Source of the DNA: Ulvibacterium sp965248315
Lineage (GTDB): Bacteria > Bacteroidota > Bacteroidia > Flavobacteriales > Flavobacteriaceae
Assembly: GCF_965248315.1 (NCBI RefSeq)
Contig: NZ_CBDFIX010000002.1
Location: 2,666,001-2,730,000, forward strand
Direction: 5' to 3'
Length of the DNA stretch: 64,000 nt
The notes under the pieces were generated by a model. It ran no database searches. It was not told the origin of the DNA and saw only the letters and a program-made list of their open reading frames with translations. The translations under genes and the position numbers were made by a program. Positions 19,596 through 28,297 of this stretch are shown here, piece after piece (position 1 is the first letter of the stretch; each line of letters starts with the position of its first letter).

Positions 19596-20787
19596 TGAAC
19601 TTCAGTTTTAATCGTATTTCGAAACTACTGCTCGCACCCTCTTTCCGAAAATCTACAATCTCCAGGTTCTCGATCCAGTGATATTTTTTAATGGCCTTGA
19701 TCCAGTCGGCAAAGGCATTATTGGAAGAGGTAACCCCCTTAATTTCTACCCGATCGTTGATGAAATTGATTCGTTGGCCGGGTTTAATTTTGGACTTAGG
19801 GGCAAAAATATCCAGTTCGTTCAGGTATATTTCTGGGGGGATATCTTTGGTGATTTCCGATAGATAAAAACTTAAGAAGTTACTATCGTTCAAACCCGAT
19901 TCGTTTAACATTGCTTCTTTATTGTCCCTATCGTTTTCGAGCAATACCAATTTTTTGTAGGCAATGTTTTTTTCCTCAAGTTCCACTTGGAGGTTGATAT
20001 AAGCTTGTTGGTAGTGGCCCAATAGTAGGTAACTAGCCAAAAGGACCAGCAGAAAACTGGGCAGAGCCACAACACCGAGGCCATTGAATGCTTTTCTAAA
20101 CCTGAATTCCTCTGTATTGCCCTTAAGAAATCCCTTCTCAAATTCGATGTCCGAATGGGGAAAAAGATGGTTTAAAAGCGTGGCAAACGGAACAGTGTCC
20201 TTTGACCGAATTTTATCCCCATCAATTTCATAAAAGGTCTGATCATCGGTATTCCCATGTTTGGTAAAGCCACATATCCTATCATTTTGAAAATCGAGTA
20301 TAAAATACCGGGTGCGCAAGGAATTCACAATAGGCAACAAAGGCTTCATTACGGAAACAACCAGGGGTCCTATACTGATATCCACAATAAAAACCCCTAG
20401 TTTCCTAAACGTTTCGATTTTATCATCGATTACCGATTTGCGCACTACGGAGACATAGATATGCATTGAATGACGCAGTTCATACCAATAAAAATCGTTA
20501 TCACTGGCATTAAACAATAATTTGGAACGGTAATTCTCGGTATTCTCTACTTTTTTGGAAATAATTCCTTGTCCCGTAAAGGATAACAAAGTTGGCCTAT
20601 TCCTAGGGACGTTTTCCAAAAGCTCATCAAAACTGGTATAGGTTTTCGTAGAATCAATGGATAAAGCGTTGCCCTTTCGCAATACTTCCATGACATTATA
20701 TTGTGATCTATCTTCCTGGAGAAAGACTTCGATGCAAAGAAATCGGTTACCAGTGATTATCCTATGTAATATCTTTTCAACCATCAA
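19588..20787 (-). CDS. GspL or PilM-PilN-like inner-membrane platform protein (399 aa)
   Basis: The N-terminal half (about 1-230) is soluble and actin-fold-like in layout, as in PilM and cytoplasmic GspL. One membrane helix (about 236-256, LPSFLLVLLASYLLLG) is followed by a coiled coil and a PilN-like periplasmic domain (FYLSEITKDIPPEIYLNEL ... VEIKGVTSSNNAFADWI, about 310-380). This is a PilM+PilN fusion, the arrangement of GspL. It overlaps its neighbours by 4 and 8 bp. It should recruit the GspE ATPase to the membrane platform. Confidence 0.75.
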   Translation of the reverse strand: MMVEKILHRIITGNRFLCIEVFLQEDRSQYNVMEVLRKGNALSIDSTKTYTSFDELLENVPRNRPTLLSFTGQGIISKKVENTENYRSKLLFNASDNDFYWYELRHSMHIYVSVVRKSVIDDKIETFRKLGVFIVDISIGPLVVSVMKPLLPIVNSLRTRYFILDFQNDRICGFTKHGNTDDQTFYEIDGDKIRSKDTVPFATLLNHLFPHSDIEFEKGFLKGNTEEFRFRKAFNGLGVVALPSFLLVLLASYLLLGHYQQAYINLQVELEEKNIAYKKLVLLENDRDNKEAMLNESGLNDSNFLSFYLSEITKDIPPEIYLNELDIFAPKSKIKPGQRINFINDRVEIKGVTSSNNAFADWIKAIKKYHWIENLEIVDFRKEGASSSFEIRLKLKFNV

Positions 20788-22709
20788 TACACTAAGGTTG
20801 GCTTAATGAATACATGTAGTTTTGATTTTTCCCTTGCTCTTCGTTTACTACTAAAAAACCATTTGATTACAGGGATTCTTGATAAGAACGGAGTTCCGGT
20901 TCCCGAGTTTTCTTTTTCCAGTTCATCCAGCCCCCCTAACAAGATCATTTCATTATTCTTGACCCGAATTAGGGACTCGAACTTTTGGGTAGATTTTCCG
21001 GGAGGAGCGTTTTCGCCGGCCCTCCCCAGAAAGGCACTTTTTTCCACGACAATGTTCAAGGTAATATGTTCGTCCTTGGAAACATAGGGTAGAATATCTA
21101 CACTAAGGTTGGCCTCTGTAGGCTTCCATTGACCGGATTGCAGGATGTTATCGTTGATACCCGAATTGATCAATCGATTGGTCTGTTCAAAATAATAGTT
21201 GGTCTCTCCGATGGATACGTTGGCTTTATGACCGCTCAGCGTCGCAATCTTAGGAGTGGATTTAAGTTGAATGATCGAGTTGTTTTCCAGTGCACTAAGG
21301 TTGGCATAAAAGTTTTCAGCTACCTTCCCTATATTAATGATACCCAAACCGTTAAAGGCATCGATGAGCTTGTTAAGCGATGTAGAATTTACCGTTGCAT
21401 CCACCGTTGGGAACAATACACCTTCGGTCTGCACAGTACTTCCCTCTTCATTCAAGATGCCTTGTATGCCCGTCTGAATATCATATCCTTTTTGATACTG
21501 TACGATGAGCACCTCTATTTGTACCAAGGGTACTACCTTATCCAATTGTCGAATTACCTGTTTCAGTTCCTCTAAAATAGGTTTTGACCCGGATACTAAA
21601 ATTCCGTTGAGCTCTACAAACTCCTGCATCTCCACGTCTTGCACGTATGCTTTGGGCAGGGTATTCAAAACGGTTTCAATAGTCCGGTTCTCCAACTGTA
21701 TCAGTTCCGTTTCCCTAAGCCCCTCTGTCGTTTGGAGCCCTATGAGGTACAGGTCCTTTAGTTTTTTGGAGGTATATCTTGATCCTTTAAAAACATGGTC
21801 CAATAGACTATCAAAATCGATACTGTCCGAATAAAAGGTGGTTATTACCTCGTCGGGTTTGTCATACAGAAAGTAATTAATGTTCAACAAATCCGAAGCC
21901 TTGGAGATAATTGTGGTAACATCTATTTCATAGGCCCTTATGGTTAAAAAGCCTTGCTCGTTCAAATCTATCTGTAGTTCACCGGCAGAAAAATTGGTGG
22001 CTTGGCCATTTCTGGTGGACCCTCTACGACTTGATGGGATTCTCTGCCCTGGATTGGCTGCAGCATTCACTTCCAAATCCTTGGATAAAAAATAAAAGCC
22101 ATTATCATCTATGGAAGCAACCAATTGATTGGAGCGGGCAATCATCTCAATTACTTGGTCAAATGGTCTATTGATGATATAGGCCGATACTTTCATGGCT
22201 TTCACTTCCGGTGCCAAAACGATATTCTTATTGGAAAGTTCGGTAATCCGTTCCGCGACCAAAGGCAGGGAATCATTCTTTAGCTTTACCGATAAAAAAT
22301 CATTGGCTTGATTGAAGGATATATCGATTGGCTTTTTTGGTTTTTCCTTGGGAACCTCTTTTGTCACTTCCCGCTTTTTGAACGTTATGATTTCATTCAT
22401 GTATCCAACATCGAGATGGTGTTTTTTAGAGAGGAAAATATAAACGTCCTTTACCTTTACATCGAAGAAATTGCTCACGACCATTTCCGAAAGGCCTGGA
22501 TCGGCACTTACGTTCAACCGATGTTCCTCTGCCAGGGAAGTGATAATTTCGAAAAGGGTCAGTCCCGAGACATCCAATTCCGTTAGTTCTTCTAGTCCCG
22601 GTCTTTCTTTGGCTATTTCATCGAATAACTCTTCCAATGTTTGGGTCTGGTCCTGGGGGAACGCTAAGCCCACAAACAACATACAGATTATGCCTATCTT
22701 TTTTTTCAT
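20784..22709 (-). CDS. gspD: GspD/PilQ-family secretin (641 aa)
   Basis: A signal peptide (about 1-18) leads to an N0/STN-type domain (about 45-110, LDVSGLTLFEIITSLA ... YIFLSKKHHLDVGYM). N1-like domains follow (about 165-215 with VSAYIINRPFDQVIEMI, and about 255-390), including a GSKPILEELKQVIRQLD segment. The C-terminal secretin domain (about 395-641) has the typical STPKIATLSGHKANVSIG block and the terminal motif MILLGGLDE ... GTPFLSRIPVIKWFFSS. It should form the outer-membrane gate. The gene overlaps gspE and the GspL-like gene by a few bases. Confidence 0.93.
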   Translation of the reverse strand: MKKKIGIICMLFVGLAFPQDQTQTLEELFDEIAKERPGLEELTELDVSGLTLFEIITSLAEEHRLNVSADPGLSEMVVSNFFDVKVKDVYIFLSKKHHLDVGYMNEIITFKKREVTKEVPKEKPKKPIDISFNQANDFLSVKLKNDSLPLVAERITELSNKNIVLAPEVKAMKVSAYIINRPFDQVIEMIARSNQLVASIDDNGFYFLSKDLEVNAAANPGQRIPSSRRGSTRNGQATNFSAGELQIDLNEQGFLTIRAYEIDVTTIISKASDLLNINYFLYDKPDEVITTFYSDSIDFDSLLDHVFKGSRYTSKKLKDLYLIGLQTTEGLRETELIQLENRTIETVLNTLPKAYVQDVEMQEFVELNGILVSGSKPILEELKQVIRQLDKVVPLVQIEVLIVQYQKGYDIQTGIQGILNEEGSTVQTEGVLFPTVDATVNSTSLNKLIDAFNGLGIINIGKVAENFYANLSALENNSIIQLKSTPKIATLSGHKANVSIGETNYYFEQTNRLINSGINDNILQSGQWKPTEANLSVDILPYVSKDEHITLNIVVEKSAFLGRAGENAPPGKSTQKFESLIRVKNNEMILLGGLDELEKENSGTGTPFLSRIPVIKWFFSSKRRAREKSKLHVFIKPTLVY

Positions 22710-24142
22710 TATTGGGCTTCAATTATAATGGAGTACACTTCCTCTATTGAGGTCGTTCCGTTTTCTACCAATTGCAGGGCCTTATCGGGCAGTCTTGAAA
22801 TATTATTTTTGGATACGAAAGACTCCAGGGAAGAGGTGTTTTTCTTGATTTCCTGTGAAAGTGCCAAATCTACTGGGATTACCTCGTAAATGGCGGTGCG
22901 ACCACTATATCCGGTATAGTAACACTTTTCGCAGCCCTTGGGGCTCCAATGTCTTGAAAGGTGTTTGAAAGCGTCGTTATCATATTCCTCCTCTATCGTT
23001 TCATGGGATATCTTGCAGGTGTTGCAAAGTTTGCGTACCAGACGCTGGGCCACGGATATCTTTAAGGTTTCTGCAATTAAAAATGAAGGAACCCCCATAT
23101 CCACAAGCCTTGAGATGGTTCCCAAGGCAGAATTGGTATGGATAGTGGACAGTACCAAATGCCCTGTTAAACTGGCCCTTATTGCCATTTCTGCGGTAGT
23201 GCCGTCCCTAATTTCCCCAAGCATTATGATATCCGGATCTTGTCTTAGAAAAGTCCTAAGGGCACTGGTAAACGTTAAACCGATATCCTCCCGAAGTTGA
23301 ACCTGATTGATACCCTTTAAGGTGTATTCGATGGGATCCTCAACGGTCACAATATTCGTTTTGATATCGTTCAATAGTTTTAGACTGGAATATAAGGTGG
23401 TTGTTTTACCGGAACCTGTGGGCCCACTGATCAAAATGATTCCCTTGGACGCTTTAAGTGCTTGTAGATATAATTTTTTCTCCATAGCGGTCATTCCAAG
23501 CTTATCGATACTCAGGTGGTCCGTGTCCCTTCCCAGAATACGCATTACGATTTTTTCGCCATGTAGTATGGGAAGAATGGATACTCGTATATCAAAATCA
23601 TCATAGTTGATCCTACCGTCCTGCGGCAATCTTTTTTCCGTGATATCAAGATTTGATTTGATTTTTACCTTATTGACCAGTTCCAGGTAATTCTCCTTCT
23701 CTATCTTGTATTTTTCAATAAGCTTTCCGTCTATTCTGTATCGTATGCGGGCATCAGATTTAAAGACTTCAAAATGAATATCACTACTTCCTATGGCTTT
23801 TGCTTCAAAAATGAGGTCCTGTAAAAAGTCTTGGGAGGAAACCTTAAAATTTTGATCGGCTTCTGTATCGGCAGAGGAATCCCTTGCCCTTCTGTAGTAT
23901 TGTGACAAGGCCTTGGTAATGGTTTCCGATGGTGTAGGATGGAGTTTTACCTTTTTACCGAGAATCAATTCCAATTCATCGGATAACGTATCGAATAACT
24001 TTGACCGGTCTACAAAAAAATCAATTGCGGATTCATCCATTTCTTTAGGGATAATCCCATAATTATGGGCAAGATCTGAATTGATCACTTGCTGTTCTTC
24101 AACGGTCAATGCTATTTCTGATGTCATCAGTGGGTTTGTCAA
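22709..24142 (-). CDS. gspE: GspE/PilB-family assembly ATPase (477 aa)
   Basis: Visible motifs: Walker A GPTGSGKT (240-247), Asp box VEDPIEY (about 267-273), Walker B DIIMLGEIRD (304-313), His box TGHLVLSTIHTNSAL (326-340), and the four zinc cysteines CNTC (373, 376) and CEKC (404, 407) typical of GspE/PilB rather than PilT. The N1 region is short. It powers pseudopilus or pilus assembly at the inner membrane. It overlaps the prepilin peptidase gene by 4 bp. No PilT-type retraction ATPase occurs in the window, which favours a secretion pseudopilus over a retracting pilus. Confidence 0.95.
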   Translation of the reverse strand: MTNPLMTSEIALTVEEQQVINSDLAHNYGIIPKEMDESAIDFFVDRSKLFDTLSDELELILGKKVKLHPTPSETITKALSQYYRRARDSSADTEADQNFKVSSQDFLQDLIFEAKAIGSSDIHFEVFKSDARIRYRIDGKLIEKYKIEKENYLELVNKVKIKSNLDITEKRLPQDGRINYDDFDIRVSILPILHGEKIVMRILGRDTDHLSIDKLGMTAMEKKLYLQALKASKGIILISGPTGSGKTTTLYSSLKLLNDIKTNIVTVEDPIEYTLKGINQVQLREDIGLTFTSALRTFLRQDPDIIMLGEIRDGTTAEMAIRASLTGHLVLSTIHTNSALGTISRLVDMGVPSFLIAETLKISVAQRLVRKLCNTCKISHETIEEEYDNDAFKHLSRHWSPKGCEKCYYTGYSGRTAIYEVIPVDLALSQEIKKNTSSLESFVSKNNISRLPDKALQLVENGTTSIEEVYSIIIEAQ

Positions 24143-24624
24143 ACAAGGTTGGTTTCAAAAAAATCGAGATCGGTGATATGGGCAATACACTTCAACAATA
24201 CCATATATAAGGCCAGAAGCCCCGCCAAAGGCACCAGATTTGTTTTGGTAATTGCCCTGATTATGAAGAATGCGAACATTGAAAAGAGCATTCCCGTAAT
24301 GAAAAACAGGATATAATTGGAAGTGGAAAAAAAGGGTATGACCGCAAAAAATAGAAGAAAATCCCCTTCTCCAATGGATATGAAGGGATTTACAAGTTTT
24401 TTTGCTTTGAACGAGAGGTATACATAGAGCCCCGAGCAGGTCAGTACCAGGAACAAAAAGGTATGCCATAGAATCCATACGGGATAGTTTTTTATGAAAA
24501 AGAGAACCATCCCTAATAGAGCTATCACCAATGGTAAGGCCACATGTATGGCCCTGTACCTCATGTCTTGAAAAAAAACAAGAAGTAACAGGACAAAAAG
24601 AACCATTTCTAGAAAAACCTCCAT
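24139..24624 (-). CDS. Minimal A24 prepilin peptidase without methylase domain (161 aa)
   Basis: Five or six membrane helices carry the two catalytic aspartates of the A24 family: Asp20 in FQDMRYR and Asp88 in the GEGD motif (85-88). PilD/GspO proteins are usually near 280 residues with an N-terminal methyltransferase part holding cysteines; that part is absent here, so pseudopilin N-methylation may be missing or done elsewhere. The gene sits 4 bp after gspG and overlaps gspE. It should cleave the leaders of the pseudopilins encoded in the same operon. Confidence 0.85.
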   Translation of the reverse strand: MEVFLEMVLFVLLLLVFFQDMRYRAIHVALPLVIALLGMVLFFIKNYPVWILWHTFLFLVLTCSGLYVYLSFKAKKLVNPFISIGEGDFLLFFAVIPFFSTSNYILFFITGMLFSMFAFFIIRAITKTNLVPLAGLLALYMVLLKCIAHITDLDFFETNLV

Positions 24625-24628
24625 CCAT

Positions 24629-25069
24629 TTAGTCTTTTACGGTTTCCCTCAATGACTTTTTGTTGTCAATTTCCCAGGTATTAAAACTGCCATCGTCATC
24701 GAAATCGGATAACGAGGTAGCCGTTGCCCTGAACGAATTTGTAGAGGCCTCAATAATCTCAATTTTGTAGACTGCTTGCCCTCCTTCGTTTATGGTAGGT
24801 GCGGGCTCGAAACCTATTTCCTCAAAATCGTCCGAATATCGAGAGTAGCGGTAAAAATGATTTTTTTGTAATCCATAAAGATGGTTGAGCATGCTTTGGG
24901 CCTCAATGGATTTGGCCTGTGAAATAACAGAGGTCTGACTCGGCAGTACCATCAGCAATAAAATTCCGATGATACATAATACAATCAAGATTTCTGTCAT
25001 GGAATAAGCTTTGGCAAAATACCTGCCTTTCTTATTTATAGGTCGAAAATTTCTCATCTTTTGACTCAT
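24629..25069 (-). CDS. Major pseudopilin, GspG-like (146 aa)
   Basis: A 23-residue leader ending KA precedes YSMTEILIVLCIIGILLLMV, a classic type III signal with Glu at +5 and a hydrophobic helix. The cleavage-site -1 residue is Ala rather than Gly. The C-terminal region contains an acidic loop (SDFDDDGSFNTWEID), which resembles the calcium-binding loop of GspG. It lies between gspF and the peptidase gene. It is the best candidate for the main subunit of the pseudopilus. Confidence 0.88.
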   Translation of the reverse strand: MSQKMRNFRPINKKGRYFAKAYSMTEILIVLCIIGILLLMVLPSQTSVISQAKSIEAQSMLNHLYGLQKNHFYRYSRYSDDFEEIGFEPAPTINEGGQAVYKIEIIEASTNSFRATATSLSDFDDDGSFNTWEIDNKKSLRETVKD

Positions 25070-25113
25070 GATGATTTTTTTTGGTTTAATAACTATACTA
25101 TTTCCTATGAGGT

Positions 25114-26253
25114 TTATCCTCCGTTGATAATTTTACTTAAATCGAACATGGGGGCGTACATAGCCACCATGATTACCCCAACGATTAGACCGATAAAAAT
25201 GATGATTATGGGTTCCAATACCACTCCGATCATTTTGGTCCTATGCTCTACTTCCTCGTCATATTCGTTGGCCAACCTTGAAAACATGGTATCCAACTCG
25301 TTAATATTTTCGGCCACCTCTATCATAGAGATTAATTTGTACCCATAAATGGGATGTTTGGACATGGCCTGTGAAAAGGAAGACCCTTTGACAATGTCTT
25401 TTCTAATAGGCTCTATAGAGCTTTCGATTGGATAAAAACCTATGATTTTTTTTACCATATCCAGGGAATCGGTGAGCGGGGTTTTAGAGGTGAGCAATAA
25501 ATCCAAAAATTGGCAGAATCTGGCCAGGAAAATTAGTTTTGCCAATTTCCCGAAGTAGGGTATTCTTAAAAGAATCTTGGATTTGTAGGAGCGAAACGTT
25601 TTATTTTTTCCATAAACTTTAAAAATGGCGACAAACAGCAAGACCATTCCAATGAACACCAAAAAGATGGTAGGGAATTTTTCGGATAGGGCGATGATAT
25701 ATTCAGTTAATTTGGGTAATTCGGCATCAAACTGATTAAAAACCGATTTAAACATGGGTACTACATAGGTAAGCATAAAATAGAGGACGCCCACCGTTAG
25801 TGTCAGTATAAAAACGGGATATGTAATGGCCGAAATAATTTGCTTACGAAGCTTTAATTGCCTATTAAAATATTTATGCAGTTCGATCAGGACCAAAGGA
25901 AGCTTTTTGGTCTCTTCGCCAATTTTTATACTGAAACATTCATAAGCGGAAAAATGTCCTGTATCCCGCAATGCTTCATGGAAACTTCGCCCGTTGATAA
26001 TTTGGGCCTTGATTTCTAGAATCAATACTTTAATGGTTTTCTTTCTTTGCTGATTGGACAAAATATCTAATGCACTGCTAAAGTCCACCCCAGCATTAAG
26101 CAAGGTATAGAAGTCTTTGTACAATGCTTCCCGTTGCTTGGCCCCAATTTTTTTGGACCAACTAAATTCCTTGTTGAGAACGTCAAAGGAAAAAGTATTT
26201 GAAGGTTTTTCTACCTCTGCCTTGGCATTTATTTTGCTGATATCAATTCCCAT
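25114..26253 (-). CDS. gspF: GspF/PilC-family inner-membrane platform protein (379 aa)
   Basis: Two GspF domains (about 45-165 and 245-370) carry paired membrane helices at about 145-165, 195-215 and 345-368. Typical motifs are FYTLLNAGVDFSSALDIL in the first domain and FCQFLDLLLTSKTPLTDSL in the second. The C-terminus ends in VGVIMVAMYAPMFDLSKII, as expected for the family. The gene overlaps the GspJ-like gene by 11 bp. Confidence 0.93.
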   Translation of the reverse strand: MGIDISKINAKAEVEKPSNTFSFDVLNKEFSWSKKIGAKQREALYKDFYTLLNAGVDFSSALDILSNQQRKKTIKVLILEIKAQIINGRSFHEALRDTGHFSAYECFSIKIGEETKKLPLVLIELHKYFNRQLKLRKQIISAITYPVFILTLTVGVLYFMLTYVVPMFKSVFNQFDAELPKLTEYIIALSEKFPTIFLVFIGMVLLFVAIFKVYGKNKTFRSYKSKILLRIPYFGKLAKLIFLARFCQFLDLLLTSKTPLTDSLDMVKKIIGFYPIESSIEPIRKDIVKGSSFSQAMSKHPIYGYKLISMIEVAENINELDTMFSRLANEYDEEVEHRTKMIGVVLEPIIIIFIGLIVGVIMVAMYAPMFDLSKIINGG

Positions 26254-26722
26254 AATCCGTCTTATATTCTAGTATGCTTGGATACCCTTTGGCGAACGTT
26301 AACTCTAGAGGCGTTTCAAAAAGTATAGTGGTGAGCCGCACTTTTTCTATTAATTTTTCTTGGGTCTCGCGATATGGTTTGGAAGAAACATCCAATTTTT
26401 TGATTTTTAGGCTGTCCCGATTACCATTCTGTATTCGATATAGATAGCCCTTTTCAACTTTATAAAAGATTTTGGTGTTATCATACATTATGGCTTCAAA
26501 AGACTTGGTGGAGCCGATGATTTTATCGGTCTGGAAAAAATCGGTTTTTAAGCGCAGGTAAAAACTGTTTAGTGCGTTTTCTTCCGCAACATCCATTCGA
26601 TAGAAAGAAATCTGTTTGGAAAATGAGGAATAGACAAAATATACCATACCGATGATAATCGACATGATCACGATGTTCATCAATACCTCCAAGATGGTGA
26701 ATGCGTTAAGGTTGGTTTTCAT
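26243..26722 (-). CDS. Minor pseudopilin, GspJ-like (159 aa)
   Basis: A very short leader (MKTNLNA) is followed by FTILEVLMNIVIMSIIIGMV, with Glu at +5 and Ala at -1. The rest is beta-rich with a repeated hydrophobic pattern. Size and position just after the GspI-like gene fit GspJ. It overlaps the GspI-like gene by 17 bp. Minor pseudopilins form the tip of the pseudopilus. Confidence 0.8.
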   Translation of the reverse strand: MKTNLNAFTILEVLMNIVIMSIIIGMVYFVYSSFSKQISFYRMDVAEENALNSFYLRLKTDFFQTDKIIGSTKSFEAIMYDNTKIFYKVEKGYLYRIQNGNRDSLKIKKLDVSSKPYRETQEKLIEKVRLTTILFETPLELTFAKGYPSILEYKTDYGN

Positions 26723-27077
26723 CCTCTTTTAATATTAAATAGTGATAAGTAATAGTGTCCGATTGCCCTTGTATGGCATAGCTTACCCTTTTTAAGGCCT
26801 CCCGGCTATTGTGGGCGGTTACGGATTTTCGTATGGTATAGGTTTGAAAATCATGGATTTCCGAATAAAAACTGGGGTCTAATTTCATTTCCGAAACCAA
26901 TTGGTCTACTTGGAATTTAAGTCGATGATCATTTGTGGTCGGTCGGCCCTCTAAAACAGTGATATACAGCTGTAGTGCAACCAACAGGCAAGTGGTAATT
27001 ATGGCAATGGCTATGACCGATTCAATCAATGAACTAGCCTTTAGGTACCCTTTCTTATAGCGTCTTAATGATTCCAT
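26706..27077 (-). CDS. Minor pseudopilin, GspI-like (123 aa)
   Basis: The ATG at 27077 gives a leader MESLRRYKKGYLKA followed by SSLIESVIAIAIITTCLLVA, with Glu at +5 and Ala at -1. An upstream ATG at 27134 in the same frame would add 19 residues (MCLRDLYIYHF...) and a non-basic start, which is less likely. The chosen start still overlaps the upstream gene by 23 bp. Size and order I-J fit the usual minor pseudopilin set. Confidence 0.8.
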   Translation of the reverse strand: MESLRRYKKGYLKASSLIESVIAIAIITTCLLVALQLYITVLEGRPTTNDHRLKFQVDQLVSEMKLDPSFYSEIHDFQTYTIRKSVTAHNSREALKRVSYAIQGQSDTITYHYLILKEDENQP

Positions 27078-28287
27078 AGGTATTTTTTTCCTGTTGTTTG
27101 AAAAGTGGTAGATGTATAAATCCCTTAGGCACATTTAGGGCATCGATCGAAACATTGAGCAAGACATCGTCATACGTGCCGCTTTTGGTTTCCAGTTGGA
27201 GTTTATGGGCATAAACGGTTCCCAATACATGGCCTTCCAACTGCAATTTACCATTACAGTAAAGTGTTCCCATGACCAACGCATTTTCGTGGACAATCAT
27301 TTTATTTTTTTCCTTTTCATCGAATGTAGCGGCATGTATTGCAATTCCTCCGTAGACCCTGCTATCCTCTGACAAGGTGATTTTTTTTTCAGATAAGACA
27401 TCGCCCGATGTTACGACTAGACTGGATGGATATGCCAATAGCACCTCCTCTTCTACAAAAATTTCGTTTGCCGCAAAGAACTGGGCACGACCCTCAAAAC
27501 CGTTTCCTATAATTATTTTAGGAGCTTGAACGATAACATCTTCTATCTTCGTTGAACTACTTATGTACAGTGTATCGACAGATTTAATGACTATGTTTCC
27601 TTTGAACGACAAGCTGTTCAGTTGTTCGCCTTTTTCAAGTTCGATGATTAAAGGTCTTTTGCCAAAACCATTATAAACGAGGTGCCTTTTGTCAATTTTG
27701 GAAAGGCCTGTTCTTGTACCTGTCTTATCCATGCCTTCGGGAATTGGCATTGAGATTTCCGGGAGCAATTGGGAAGACCTCGCGATACTCCCTTTAAGAA
27801 TGGGTTTGTTCAATTGGTTGTTCCCGAGGATATTTACGATTTTGTATCCCGTTGCCGGGATTTTCATATTTCCTTTAATAATAGTGGAGCCAGATACCTT
27901 TAGCGGTTTGTCCCAGTCGCATACCACAAGTGCCTGCATATCCTTGTCTCCCCGGGGTCCAACAAATGCGCTTTTTTGAATGGTATCTTTCTTGAAGAAA
28001 GCCTTTACCGTTAATTTGGTGTAGGAGCCCCATCTTTTTTTGGAAAATTCACAAATGAGGCCATTATCAAATAGATCTTGTTTTTCGGACTTAAAATCGA
28101 CAAAGTTTTCGGAATCCGAAAGGTAGAAGTCAATACAGGACTCACAGAGATCGATAAGGTCGGATTGAACCGCCTGTCGTGCAGAAATCTCCAGATTACA
28201 ATTAAAAATGAAGATGAGCGCAGCGCTCAAGACAGAAATTAGCAAGCACACGTATACCGCATATAATAAAGACCCAGCCTGTACCAT
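27055..28287 (-). CDS. GspK-like protein with repetitive beta body (410 aa)
   Basis: A short leader MVQAG precedes SLLYAVYVCLLISVLSAALIF, which looks like a pseudopilin helix without Glu at +5; among the T2SS pseudopilins only GspK lacks this Glu. The body (about 30-410) does not look like the usual GspK fold. It shows short beta repeats (GNIVIKSVDTLYIS, KIEDVIVQAPKIIIG, NGKLQLEGHVLGTVYAHKLQLE) like a bactofilin or right-handed beta-helix. It sits first among the pseudopilin genes, 10 bp after the MORN gene. The GspK-like call is inference; a polymer-forming tip or scaffold protein is the alternative. Confidence 0.65.
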   Translation of the reverse strand: MVQAGSLLYAVYVCLLISVLSAALIFIFNCNLEISARQAVQSDLIDLCESCIDFYLSDSENFVDFKSEKQDLFDNGLICEFSKKRWGSYTKLTVKAFFKKDTIQKSAFVGPRGDKDMQALVVCDWDKPLKVSGSTIIKGNMKIPATGYKIVNILGNNQLNKPILKGSIARSSQLLPEISMPIPEGMDKTGTRTGLSKIDKRHLVYNGFGKRPLIIELEKGEQLNSLSFKGNIVIKSVDTLYISSSTKIEDVIVQAPKIIIGNGFEGRAQFFAANEIFVEEEVLLAYPSSLVVTSGDVLSEKKITLSEDSRVYGGIAIHAATFDEKEKNKMIVHENALVMGTLYCNGKLQLEGHVLGTVYAHKLQLETKSGTYDDVLLNVSIDALNVPKGFIHLPLFKQQEKNTYGIIKTL

Positions 28288-28297
28288 TATCTATGAA

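Noticed and set aside
24155..24628. Minus-strand frame of 157 codons overlapping the prepilin peptidase
   Set aside because: It is a shifted frame of the peptidase gene, which itself has the A24 motifs and proper membrane helices.
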